This document shows, in pieces, positions 53,750 to 63,200 of a stretch of 64,000 nt of DNA (positions within the stretch are counted from its first letter, which is position 1; each line of letters opens with the position of its first letter). The stretch covers positions 156,338 to 220,337 of the forward strand of contig JAJEGS010000011.1 of the NCBI GenBank assembly GCA_022819745.1, read 5' to 3'. The stretch is from Candidatus Latescibacterota bacterium (GTDB lineage: Bacteria > Latescibacterota > UBA2968 > UBA8231). A program made the position numbers and the translations under genes. The notes beneath the pieces were generated by a model. It was given only the letters and a program-made list of their open reading frames with translations. It did not search any database and was not told the DNA's origin.

Positions 53750-56041
53750 TTGGATCTAGTCGAACCTATACCCGAACGCCTATTGCCCCACATTCGCGGC
53801 GAATTGCAACCCGGCGAGCTGCTCATCGTCCTCCTCGCCGCGGACATTCGCCCCGACGGGCAATACGGCGACTCTTGGTTTGCTCTCACCGACGAGCGGA
53901 TACTCGTCTTCCACCCCAATGGCGCAGATACGCCCGAGACCGTGCGCCTCGGTTTGGACGAAGTGCAAGGCATCCAGACCCGCAACTACGTGGGCAGCGG
54001 TGCGCTCGTCGTCGAGCTGGAGGACGAAACCGTCGAGCTGCTGCGCTTTTCGCAGAGTGCGTACTACAAATTCTCCGGCGTGCCCCAAGCCATTGAGGGC
54101 GCTGGCCTAGTCGAGGAAGAAGACGCAGACGAGGACGGGGCGCTGCATGTCGATCCCGTCAGAACAGTAGAGCACTGCCCCACCTGCGGCCGCGCCCTGC
54201 GCTCCGGCTCCAAAGTCTGCCCCAACTGCCTGCGCCAGACCGAGACCTTCTGGCGGTTGTTTTCCTATATCAAGCCCTATAAAACCCAGGCACTGCTCGG
54301 GTTTACGCTGACGATCTTGCTGACGGTCATCAGCCTGCTGCCGCCCCAGCTCAACCGCATCCTCATCGACGATGTCATCGTCCCGGTCCTCGTCCAATAC
54401 GAAGCCGCCGGCATCGCCGAGGGCGAGGCGGCCACGCCTCCCGCCGAGAGCGTCCAACTCCTGCTGTTGGTCGTGCTCGGCCTGCTCGGTATCTATATCA
54501 GCCGCGGCATCATCAGCGGCGTGCGGATGTACGCCCTAGGGTGGCTCGGCCAGCGCGTCGTGTACGATTTGCAGATGCAAATTTTCCAACATTTGCAATT
54601 GCTGTCGCTGACGTTTTACAACAAGCTCAGCACCGGTCGAATCATGACCCGAGTCACCAGCGATACCGAGCGCATGCGCAGCTTTATCACCTCGGGGTTT
54701 CAAGACATTGTCATCGACGGGCTGACCATCGTCGGCATCTGCGCGATGCTCTTTGTAATGAATTGGGAGTTGGCATTTTTGTCGCTGATCCCAATTCCTT
54801 TCATGATCGTCGGCACCATCATCTACCGCAATCGCATCCACTGGATTTTCCACCGGATATGGCGTCGCATTTCTACCCTCAACGCCATGCTCGCCGACTC
54901 CATCCCCGGCGTCAAAGTAGTAAAGGCATTTGCCCAAGAAAACCGCGAGCTCGATCGTTTCAACGAGCGTAACGTCGATCTGCGCGAATCGCAGATGACC
55001 GCCTTCAAGATGCGTTCCTATTACATCCCGACGATCGCTTTTATAACCTCGGTCGGCTCGATCGTCCTGTGGTGGTTTGGCGGCAACCGGGTGCTCGGCA
55101 ACACGCTGACCTTGGGCGACTTGCAGGCTTTTATCTCGTACATGGTCATGTTCTACGCGCCGGTGCGCTCGCTGTGTAACCTCACCGAGCAGCTAGAGAC
55201 CGCGGCGACAACGGCCGAGCGCGTCTTTGAGATCATCGACACCGAGCCTGAAGTCCAAGACGATTTCGACGCCATCGATCCTGGCCCGCTTACCGGCGAG
55301 GTAGAGTTCCGCAATGTCAGCTTCACATACGACGGGTCAGCGAGGATCCTCGACCGCATCCACTTCAAGGCCGAGTCCGGCGAGATGATCGGCATCGTTG
55401 GCCCCAGCGGCGCTGGCAAATCGACCTTGGTCAACCTCATCTCGCGGTTCTACGACGCCACCGACGGCCAAGTCCGCATCGACGGCCAGCCTATTACCCG
55501 GCTCAAACAGCAGGCGCTGCGCAACCAAATCGGCGTGGTCTTGCAAGAGCCGCTGCTGTTCCAAGGCTCTATCGCCAGCAATATCGCCTACGGCCACCCC
55601 GACGCGACGCGCCAAGAGGTCATCGAGGCGGCCCGCGCGGCCAACGCCCACAAGTTCATCATGAATTTTCCCGATGGCTACGACACCCAAGTCGGCGAGC
55701 GCGGCGGTCGGCTCTCCGGCGGCGAGCGCCAGCGCATCTCCATTGCCCGCGCCCTGATCGGCAACCCGCGCATCCTGATCCTCGACGAAGCCACCGCCTC
55801 AGTCGATACTCAGACCGAGTTTGAGATCCAAGAGGCGCTCGAACGGCTAGTCGCCGGCCGCACCACCTTTGCCATTGCCCACCGGCTCTCGACGCTCAAA
55901 AACGCCGACAGACTGCTGGTGTTGGAAAGAGGGCGCGTCGCCGAGGTCGGCACCCACGAAGAGTTGCTCAATAAGGAGGACGGCGTCTATCGCCGACTGG
56001 TCGATATGCAAACCGAAATGGCGAAAGTGCGGGCGCTATGA
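53750..56041 (+). CDS. ABC exporter with N-terminal PH-like domain and zinc ribbon
   Basis: 763 residues. An added N-terminal region has a bacterial PH-like fold (about 15-120, WFALTDERILVF) and a Cys4 zinc ribbon CPTCG..CPNC (143-162). Then come a six-helix type IV ABC exporter membrane domain (about 175-480) and an ATPase domain with Walker A GPSGAGKST, ABC signature LSGGERQRIS, Walker B ILILDEATA and the H-loop AHRLST. The translation start is TTG 53750, with a TATATA eight bases upstream and no Shine-Dalgarno. The ATGA overlap with the DUF1854 gene shows the two work together. Substrate unknown. Confidence 0.88.
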   Translation: MDLVEPIPERLLPHIRGELQPGELLIVLLAADIRPDGQYGDSWFALTDERILVFHPNGADTPETVRLGLDEVQGIQTRNYVGSGALVVELEDETVELLRFSQSAYYKFSGVPQAIEGAGLVEEEDADEDGALHVDPVRTVEHCPTCGRALRSGSKVCPNCLRQTETFWRLFSYIKPYKTQALLGFTLTILLTVISLLPPQLNRILIDDVIVPVLVQYEAAGIAEGEAATPPAESVQLLLLVVLGLLGIYISRGIISGVRMYALGWLGQRVVYDLQMQIFQHLQLLSLTFYNKLSTGRIMTRVTSDTERMRSFITSGFQDIVIDGLTIVGICAMLFVMNWELAFLSLIPIPFMIVGTIIYRNRIHWIFHRIWRRISTLNAMLADSIPGVKVVKAFAQENRELDRFNERNVDLRESQMTAFKMRSYYIPTIAFITSVGSIVLWWFGGNRVLGNTLTLGDLQAFISYMVMFYAPVRSLCNLTEQLETAATTAERVFEIIDTEPEVQDDFDAIDPGPLTGEVEFRNVSFTYDGSARILDRIHFKAESGEMIGIVGPSGAGKSTLVNLISRFYDATDGQVRIDGQPITRLKQQALRNQIGVVLQEPLLFQGSIASNIAYGHPDATRQEVIEAARAANAHKFIMNFPDGYDTQVGERGGRLSGGERQRISIARALIGNPRILILDEATASVDTQTEFEIQEALERLVAGRTTFAIAHRLSTLKNADRLLVLERGRVAEVGTHEELLNKEDGVYRRLVDMQTEMAKVRAL

Positions 56042-56541
56042 GCGAGACACGCGGTTATTCGTACGAGGATTTTCTGCTCGACCCACAAAAGATGCGTTTC
56101 GGCCGCTCCGAGCGCGGTAGCTTGATCCTCATGCTCGATGGCGAGGAGTACACCGACATTAAGATCCGCCGTGCCTTTCCATTAGAAGAGTCCGACCGCT
56201 ACATTGGCGTCTTTGCCGCCGAAGATCAAGAACTCGGCACAATCGAAGACCCGCAACAACTCGACGATCAAAGCCGCCAAGTGCTGCGAGACGAACTCGA
56301 CAAGATCTACTTTCAACCGCAGATCCTCGCTTTCAATAGCCTCGACGAGGAATTCGGGGTGCTGCGCGGCCAGATCGAAACTACCAGCGGCCCCCGCCAG
56401 CTCGAAATCCGTGGCTATCGCACCAATGTGCGCATGCTTTCCGGCGGTCGGGCCGTCATCGAGGATGTCGATGGCAACCGCTATCTAATCGCCAATTGGC
56501 GCGCGCTGCCGCGAAGAACGCGCGAGATTTTAGGGCTTTAA
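56038..56541 (+). CDS. DUF1854 domain protein
   Basis: 167 residues. The family pattern is visible in SLILMLDGEEYTDIKIRRAFPLEE (residues 30-53), the YFQPQI segment and the ending VRMLSGGRAVIEDVDGNRYLIANWRAL. DUF1854 genes usually follow an ABC exporter; in some beta-proteobacteria I recall such pairs next to cyanophycin synthetase genes, but none is present here. No membrane helix. It could be a regulatory or cargo-binding partner; function unproven. Confidence 0.88.
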   Translation: MSETRGYSYEDFLLDPQKMRFGRSERGSLILMLDGEEYTDIKIRRAFPLEESDRYIGVFAAEDQELGTIEDPQQLDDQSRQVLRDELDKIYFQPQILAFNSLDEEFGVLRGQIETTSGPRQLEIRGYRTNVRMLSGGRAVIEDVDGNRYLIANWRALPRRTREILGL

Positions 56542-56553
56542 AGCAAGCTGCGT

Positions 56554-57363
56554 TTAGCCAGCGAAATACGCCTTCATCTTCTCCAGACCAATCCGGGCGA
56601 CTTCCGCCGGATCTTGCTCCCATAGCCCCGGATTGAACAGCTCCAGCGACACAAATCCCTCGTATCCCTGCGCTTGCGCCAGCCGCTCAATTTCGCGCAA
56701 TGGCCCGACCCCATCGCCCGGCATCACTCGGTCGGCGTCGCTTTGTTCGGCAAAGGGTTTGTCGCCGGGGGCATCGTTCCAGTGCCAGACCGCGACCTTG
56801 TCGCCAGGTACCTTGGCGATACTCGCAACCGGGCCGCCGCCGCGTAGAATGTGGAACGGGTCCATAATCAAACTGGCATCTAAATGGTCGGCGTCGGTGG
56901 CAATCTGCCAAGCTTGGTCAATGGTGTACACGCTTTGCACAAAGCCTAAGTACTCCATCGCCGGACGCACGCCGATTTCTCTACCAATCTCCAGCAATTC
57001 GCGATAATCGGCCCCTCCTCGGCTCAGGTCGCAGGGGTCTCGCGGCGGGCTGGCGACGATAAACTCGGCCCCCACCGCTACGGCCTGCGCCATCCGCCGC
57101 CGCACCTCCTCCAATGCCTGCGCCCGCACCGCGTCCTCAGCCCCCAACCAGCCGTGGAGTGCAATGACGGTCGGCACTGCCAATCCGTAGTCAGCTAGTG
57201 CCTGTCGCACATCCGCGAGCGAGCCGCCCTGCTGCTCGTGCGCGGTCAAGTCGTCGTTCCACAGCTCGATGCCCTGGTAGCCAGTCTGTCCGGCAATGTG
57301 GATTTTCTCCATCAGCGACGCTGGGCGGATCGTCGATGTGTTGAGAGCGTACTGCACCGTCAT
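56554..57363 (-). CDS. Sugar phosphate isomerase/epimerase (AP endonuclease 2-like TIM barrel)
   Basis: 269 residues. TIM-barrel metal ligands can be matched to Glu in GIELWND, the AMEYLGF Glu, LIMDPFH (Asp, His), VAVWHWND and FVSLELFN. Family members interconvert keto-sugars or inositol derivatives. It follows the GT2 gene by 16 bases, probably in one operon, and converges on the DUF1854 gene with 12 bases between stops. Confidence 0.9.
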   Translation of the reverse strand: MTVQYALNTSTIRPASLMEKIHIAGQTGYQGIELWNDDLTAHEQQGGSLADVRQALADYGLAVPTVIALHGWLGAEDAVRAQALEEVRRRMAQAVAVGAEFIVASPPRDPCDLSRGGADYRELLEIGREIGVRPAMEYLGFVQSVYTIDQAWQIATDADHLDASLIMDPFHILRGGGPVASIAKVPGDKVAVWHWNDAPGDKPFAEQSDADRVMPGDGVGPLREIERLAQAQGYEGFVSLELFNPGLWEQDPAEVARIGLEKMKAYFAG

Positions 57364-57379
57364 ATTACTTCCTTTCTCG

Positions 57380-58402
57380 TTAAGCTACACATAAAAAATC
57401 TCTTCCCTCTACTAATCCCAATTCACCCAACGCCTCCCGAATCAGCGCCCGCGCTCCCCGCGATGCCACAGCCGCCAAGAGGATCGGTCGCTCGTGGCGC
57501 ATCCACCACGTCGGCAAATCGTCCGGTCCGATCACGGGCCTGCGCCGCAAGGTACCGCCGATTTTCTTGGGCGCAGTATCGACAAATACATCGGGAGCGC
57601 GGCCTTCGCGCTCCAAGTGCTTGGCGAGCCGGCGGCCGGTCTTGCCCGCACCCCAGACGACTAGCCCATCCCGCTCTTGTAGCGGCCCGGCGCAAAGATA
57701 ATGCGCTTTGGCGCGGAGAAAATTCTCCACTGAGTAGCGGCTATTGGTATGGGTCGCCCGGTCGGTGTGTTCGCGCCAGTAGAGCAAGACCTCCGGCACC
57801 TTGGCAAAGCGCCGGCCCGCCGCCCGATAGCGCAACCACAGGTCGTAGTCTTCTGGCCATCCCCGATCTTGGTAGCCTCCTAAGGCTACCAATTCCTCGC
57901 GGCGCATCATGGCCGACGGATTGGCGATGGGACTCTCGACGAAAAACTCTCGTTCAATCGCTGCGCTGTCCACCAAGCCGTTCAACCAAGCCTCGTACAC
58001 CAACATCCCCTCCCCAGTCTCCTCGCGCGGAAAGATCTCCACCAAACAGCTCACTACGCTCAAGCTAGGATCTCCTTCCAACCATGCGAGTTGTTTTTCC
58101 AAACGCTCGGGGTGCATTCGGTCGTCGGCGTCCATACGCGCTACGTACGCGCCCCGACACAAGGCCAAGCCTCGGTTGGGAGCCTCGACAATGCCTCGGT
58201 GGTCGGACAGCAACGCCCTAAAGCGGCGATCGCGGCGACTCCATTCCAACAGCATGTCTCCGCTCTCGTCCTCCGAGCCGTCATCTACGGCTACTACCTC
58301 GAAATCTTCGCAGCTTTGCGCTTGGATGCTCTGCAAAGTTTCCGCCAGCGTGGCGGCGGCATTGAACACGGGCAGTAGTATAGATACGCGAGGCGTTTTC
58401 AT
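57380..58402 (-). CDS. Family 2 glycosyltransferase with C-terminal Rossmann-like domain
   Basis: 340 residues. The GT-A domain has SILLPVFNAAATL (8-20), VDDGSEDES, MDADDR (DxD) and the PEDYDLWLR acceptor motif. After about residue 240 a second domain starts with VVWGAGKTGRRLAKHLE (a GxGxxG nucleotide-binding loop), continuing DVFVDTAPKKIGGTLRRRPVIG, like the sugar-nucleotide-binding part of PglD-type proteins. The fusion suggests a sensing or sugar-modifying function joined to glycosyl transfer. The ATG is at 58402. Confidence 0.85.
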   Translation of the reverse strand: MKTPRVSILLPVFNAAATLAETLQSIQAQSCEDFEVVAVDDGSEDESGDMLLEWSRRDRRFRALLSDHRGIVEAPNRGLALCRGAYVARMDADDRMHPERLEKQLAWLEGDPSLSVVSCLVEIFPREETGEGMLVYEAWLNGLVDSAAIEREFFVESPIANPSAMMRREELVALGGYQDRGWPEDYDLWLRYRAAGRRFAKVPEVLLYWREHTDRATHTNSRYSVENFLRAKAHYLCAGPLQERDGLVVWGAGKTGRRLAKHLEREGRAPDVFVDTAPKKIGGTLRRRPVIGPDDLPTWWMRHERPILLAAVASRGARALIREALGELGLVEGRDFLCVA

Positions 58403-58461
58403 AGTCGCTAGGTATAAGAGCTTGACATTCTTTCGCTCTATGCCCGATTTTTAATCCCTAT

Positions 58462-59223
58462 ATGGTACATCTCAAATCTCCCTTGGAAATCGACCGCATC
58501 CGCGCTAGTTGCCGCATCGCCGCCGAAGCCATGCTTCGCGTCGAAGAGGCCCTCGCACCTGGAGTCACCTCCCTCCACCTCGATCAAATAGCCGACCGCT
58601 ACATCCGCAGCCAAGGAGCAGTCGCCAGTGCCTTGGGCTATCGCGGCTTTCCCCGCAGCATCTGCGTCTCGGTCAACGACGAAGTCGTCCACGGCATTCC
58701 CGGAGACCGCGTCCTGCAAGAAGGGGACATCCTCGCTGTTGACATTGCCGTTAGAAAGGATGGCTTTCACGGCGACATGAACGTCACCATGAAAGTCGGC
58801 TGCGTGACCTCCAAGGCCCAGCGCCTACTCGACGCCACGCGCCAGAGCTTGGAGGAAGGGTTGGCCTTCTGTACGCCGGGGCGACGCCTCGGCGACATTG
58901 GCCACGCCATCCAAAGCTATGTCGAAGCGCGCGGCTTTTCCATCGTGCGCACGTATTGCGGCCACGGCATTGGCCGCAACTTCCACGAGGAACCCCAATT
59001 GCTCCACTACGGCAAGGCTGGCACGGGTCGTCGCCTGCAAAACGGCATGGTATTTACCATTGAGCCGATGGTCAACGAGGGCGCGCACGACACGCGCGTA
59101 CTCGACGACGACTGGACGGCCGTCACCGCCGACGGCAAGCTCTCGGCCCAATACGAACACACCGTGGCCGTCACCCACGACGGGCCGGACGTGCTGTCGC
59201 GCTTTGCCGATCTGCCGTACTGA
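58462..59223 (+). CDS. map: Methionine aminopeptidase type I
   Basis: 253 residues. The five metal ligands are visible: Asp in ILAVDIAV, Asp in GFHGDMN, His in YCGHGIG, Glu in TIEPM and Glu in QYEHTV. It removes the N-terminal Met from nascent proteins. A TTGACA lies at 58422 but no convincing -10 box was found; the ATG follows closely and has no Shine-Dalgarno, so this may be another short-leader or leaderless gene. Confidence 0.96.
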   Translation: MVHLKSPLEIDRIRASCRIAAEAMLRVEEALAPGVTSLHLDQIADRYIRSQGAVASALGYRGFPRSICVSVNDEVVHGIPGDRVLQEGDILAVDIAVRKDGFHGDMNVTMKVGCVTSKAQRLLDATRQSLEEGLAFCTPGRRLGDIGHAIQSYVEARGFSIVRTYCGHGIGRNFHEEPQLLHYGKAGTGRRLQNGMVFTIEPMVNEGAHDTRVLDDDWTAVTADGKLSAQYEHTVAVTHDGPDVLSRFADLPY

Positions 59224-59281
59224 ACTTGCTCAGCGGCGGCATTTGCTTATTTTTTTAAGTTCATCTCACAAGGAGAACAGC

Positions 59282-59575
59282 ATGGCAAGGCCGAAAAAAG
59301 TCCAATCCAACGGCGACGACGACAACGCTGAATTTCCGTTTGATCCCGGCACGCAGATCGAGTTGGAAATGGAAGACACCTGCTGCGTCACTGGCGAGCC
59401 AGTTGAGTTCAGCTTTTGTCGCTTCCCCGACTACAAAAATGGCACGCTGATGGTCATGGCCAAGAGCGAGATGCTGACGCATCTGCGCGCTGGCGACTCC
59501 ATCGCCAAATTCAAAGAAGTGCTGGTCCAGCGCCACGGCGAGGAAGTCTTAGCAGAGCACTACTCCAACTACTAA
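59282..59575 (+). CDS. Small conserved-looking protein of unknown function
   Basis: 97 residues. A basic N-terminus (MARPKKVQSN) precedes an acidic stretch and a compact domain with FDPGTQIELEMEDTCCVTGEPVEFSF and a C-terminal amphipathic helix (EVLVQRHGEEVLAEHYSNY). The CCVTGEPVEF piece could bind metal, but only two Cys are adjacent. The ATG has AAGGAG seven bases upstream and a strong terminator follows, so it is very likely expressed. No family recognised. It lies 58 bases after map. Confidence 0.72.
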   Translation: MARPKKVQSNGDDDNAEFPFDPGTQIELEMEDTCCVTGEPVEFSFCRFPDYKNGTLMVMAKSEMLTHLRAGDSIAKFKEVLVQRHGEEVLAEHYSNY

Positions 59576-59600
59576 AACAACGCCCAATCACCTACATGCA

Positions 59601-59635
59601 AAGAAGGGATGGTCCCATGCGGACCATCCCTTCTT
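59601..59635. terminator. Bidirectional terminator between the small protein gene and tlpA-like gene
   Basis: A perfect 15-bp stem (59601-59615 with 59621-59635) with a five-base loop sits between convergent genes, with T-rich sequence on both sides (TTCTTTTGC on plus, CTTCTTTGC on minus). Confidence 0.85.
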
Positions 59636-59653
59636 TTGCTATATGCCGACATC

Positions 59654-60211
59654 CTACGAGCGAGCCAACAAGGTCTCGATATCCTCGCTGAATACCCCAT
59701 GGGGATTGAGCCGGCCACTTTTGTCGCGCGGCACGCCTAGGTGCCTCTTGTACACGCGGCCTTGACGATCAAAAATAAAGGTGAGCGGCACGCCTACTTG
59801 CGCCAAATTTTCTTTGTAGAAAGCGCGGAGTAACTCGGCTTGGCCATCGTGAACCACTGGGTAGTTAATGGCCAAGCGCTCGACGAACTCGCCTATCAGG
59901 GGTAGGACGTGCTCGGGGGGACCTTGATCTAGGGAAATGCCAATGATCGCCACCTGTCCGGGATCGTACTCATTGCTCATCTCGACTAAGGCTGGGATCT
60001 CGTAGCGACACGGGCCGCACCACGTCGCCCAGAAGTTGACCAAGACGACTTTGCCCTCGTAATCGCGCAAATCCAAGCTCTGACCCTGATAGTCACTCCA
60101 CTTAGCAGCCTGCGGCGGAAAGAGCTTGTCCCCTTGCGGCTCGGGGGAGCCGCAGCCCAACATTAGAAGTGCCAACCCGCTTACAAGCCCTTTGATCGCC
60201 ATTGCGCGCAT
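59654..60211 (-). CDS. TlpA-like thioredoxin-fold lipoprotein
   Basis: 185 residues. A lipoprotein signal peptide (LALLMLGC, Cys20) anchors it to a membrane. The redHoxin/TlpA core carries VNFWATWCGPC (redox CxxC), a cis-Pro loop GVPLTFIFD and an inserted TlpA-type segment. It likely reduces or maintains periplasmic thiols, for example for cytochrome c maturation, though no ccm genes are near. It starts two bases after the dnaE stop. Confidence 0.9.
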   Translation of the reverse strand: MRAMAIKGLVSGLALLMLGCGSPEPQGDKLFPPQAAKWSDYQGQSLDLRDYEGKVVLVNFWATWCGPCRYEIPALVEMSNEYDPGQVAIIGISLDQGPPEHVLPLIGEFVERLAINYPVVHDGQAELLRAFYKENLAQVGVPLTFIFDRQGRVYKRHLGVPRDKSGRLNPHGVFSEDIETLLARS

Positions 60212-60213
60212 AG

Positions 60214-63200
60214 TTACGTTCTGTACTTAACTGGAGTAGCCGAGGAGGGCACGGCTATTTGCCTTTTAGGCTGCAGCCGGATGGAATGGGGGCCGATCTG
60301 TTCCTCAATACCGATCAGCAAATCGTCGCAGGGATTGACGCGAATGGTCTTTGAGCGCACCATCTTGTCCTGCTCGCCGCCGTTTTGGAGCCGGAGCCAC
60401 AACTCGCAATCGCCCGTGTGGCGCTCGCACAGTTGGCGCAACCGCCTGAGCAAGGGGTCGCCCACTTTATGGTAGGGCAGCGACAAAGTGATCGACTCGG
60501 TCAGTTGCGCTCGCACCGATTTGAGGGGCAGCGCGCTGTCGGCCTGTAAACTCAGGCGTCCGTTGCGCTCGCAGACGCGGCCCTCGACGAGGATGGTTTC
60601 GCCTTCCACGAGTAGCTGTTGGTGGCGGGCGAAGACTTCGGAGAAAAACGCGATATCGCCCGTGCTATTGAGGTCTTTGAGCGTGACAAAAGCGAAGGGA
60701 TTGCCTCGGCGGTCAAAGAGCTTGCGCACCTCCTCGACTAGGCCGCCGACTCGCAGCCGCGCACCGTCGAGTTGCTCATCTATCTCGCTTAGGGGTCGCG
60801 CGAAGTTTTTGAGATCGCGGGCGTAGGGCTTGAGTGGATGGCTGGAGATATAGAGGCCCAACAGGTCGCGTTCCTTGGCCAGCCTTTCGCGCTCGGACCA
60901 CTCCTCAATCTCGGGCAACTCCTGCACTATCAGTTCGGACGAGCCGCCACCGTCGAAGAGGCTAATCTGCCCCTTTTCGCGGTCTTCTTGGGCCTTACCT
61001 GCGGCCTTTAACGCCACCTCTAGCGCCTCCATTTTCTGTGCGCGATGGCCTTCCAGACCGTCCAATGCGCCAGCAGCAATCAGACTCTCGACCACGCGCC
61101 GGTTGACTGCGCGCAAGTCGATGCGCTCGCAGAACTCGAAGAGGGTCGTAAAAGGGCCTTCGGCAATCCGCGTATCGACTATACTCTGCGCCGCGCCCTC
61201 GCCGACGTTCTTGATCGCCGCCAAGCCGTAGCGAATGCCCTCGTCCGTCGGCGTAAAATTGAGCGTACTCTGGTTGACGTCCGGCGGCAGGGCAGAAATG
61301 CCCATGCGGCGGCAGTCGTCGAGTAAGACGGTCAACCGGTCGGTATCTTTGCGCTCAAGAGTCAGGCTGGCGGCCATGTATTCTTGGGGATAATGAGTTT
61401 TGAGGTAAGCATTTTTGTACGCACCTTCGGCATAGCAGACCGAGTGCGACTTGTTGAAGGCGTAGCCGGCAAAAATTTCGATCTCGCCGAAGAGCTTGTT
61501 GGCCAATGACTTTTCCACCCCGTTTGCAGTGCAGCCGCCGACGAAGTCCTTTTTGACCTTGGCCATTTCCTCGGGCTTTTTCTTGCCCATCGCCTTGCGC
61601 AAAATATCGGCTTGGCCGAGGGTGAAACCGGCCAGCTCTTGGGCGATGCGCATGACCTGCTCCTGATAGACCATAATCCCATAGGTCGGCTCCAAAATCG
61701 ACTCCAACTTGGGGTGATCGTAAGAGACGGCCTCTTCGCCGCGCTTGCGGGCGATGAAGGTCGGGATATTGTCCATCGGCCCTGGGCGGTAGAGGGCATT
61801 CATGGCGATAATGTCTTCGATGGTGTCCGGCCTGAGCTTGATCAGGTATTCGCGCATTCCCGCGGACTCAAACTGGAAAACGCCGATCGTCTCGCCGCGG
61901 CCGAACAGGTCGAACGTGGCCCGATCGTCCCACGGAATGGCTTCCAAATCGAAGTCCGGCTCCTTGAGCTGAATCAGGCGCACGGCCTCCTCGACCAGCG
62001 AGAGCTCCTTTAAGCCCAAGATGTCCATCTTCAGCAAGCCGATGTCCATGCAGGTCTCGCCGACGAACTGGGTGGTTATAGTCCCGTTTTTGGGAGAGCG
62101 ATAGAGTGGCACGTAGTTGGTTAGTTCGCCGGGAGCGATGATGACCGCGCAGGCGTGGACCGAGGCGTGACGCGCCATGCCCTCCAGCTTGCGGGCGTAT
62201 TCGATCAGCTTGCCTTCGTTGCCGGGTGCTTGGGCCACCTGTTGTAGCTCGGGCACCCGCTCGATGGCCTTGTCGAGGGTAATTTTCAGTTCGGTCGGCA
62301 CCTGCTTGGCGATGCGATCCACCTCGCCAAAGGACATGCCCAAAACCCGCCCGACATCGCGCACCACCGCTTTAGCCCCCATAGTCCCAAACGTGATGAC
62401 CTGGGAGACGTTGTCCTTGCCGTACTTATCCACCACATAGCGCAGCACTTCGTCGCGCCGGGTGTCGTCAAAATCGACGTCGATATCGGGTGGCTCAATG
62501 CGTTCGGGATTGAGGAAGCGCTCGAAGATCAGGTCGTACTTGATCGGATCTACATTGGTAATGCCGAGGCAATACGAGGCCAAGCAGCCAGCGGCCGAGC
62601 CGCGCCCCGCCCCCACGGAAATGCCCTGATTACGGGCGTGGTTGACAAGGTCCCAGACGATGAGGAAGTAGCCGGAAAAATCTTGGCTGGTGATGACGCT
62701 TAGCTCGTAGTCGAGCCGCTCCTGGACGGCCGGATCGACAGAGCCGTAGCGCCGCTCCAAACCCTCCTGCGCCAGTTGCGTCAGATAGTCGTCGCTGGAG
62801 GCGTAGCCAGCCGGGATCGGAAAATCCGGCATATAGGTTTTCCCGAACTCGAGTTCGACGTTGCACTTGTCGGCAATTTCGAGAGTCCGCTCCAGCGCGT
62901 CGGGCAAATCCGCAAACAGCGTTCGCATCTCTTCGGGACTCTTCATGTAGAGTCCGTCGGGATAGCAAAGGCGATTTTTCTCGTCAACTGTCTTGTTGGT
63001 CTGGATGCAGATCAGGGCATCGTGGGCGTCGTGGTCGGTGGCGCTCAGGAAGTGGAAGTCATTGGTGGCCACCAGCGGCACGCCCAGCTTGCGGTGCAGC
63101 TTGAGCAGGCCGTCGTTCACTTTGGCTTCAGGGTCGATGTCGTGGCGCTGGATCTCCAAGTAGTAGTCGTCGCCGAAGATGTCCATAAACTCGCGGACGA

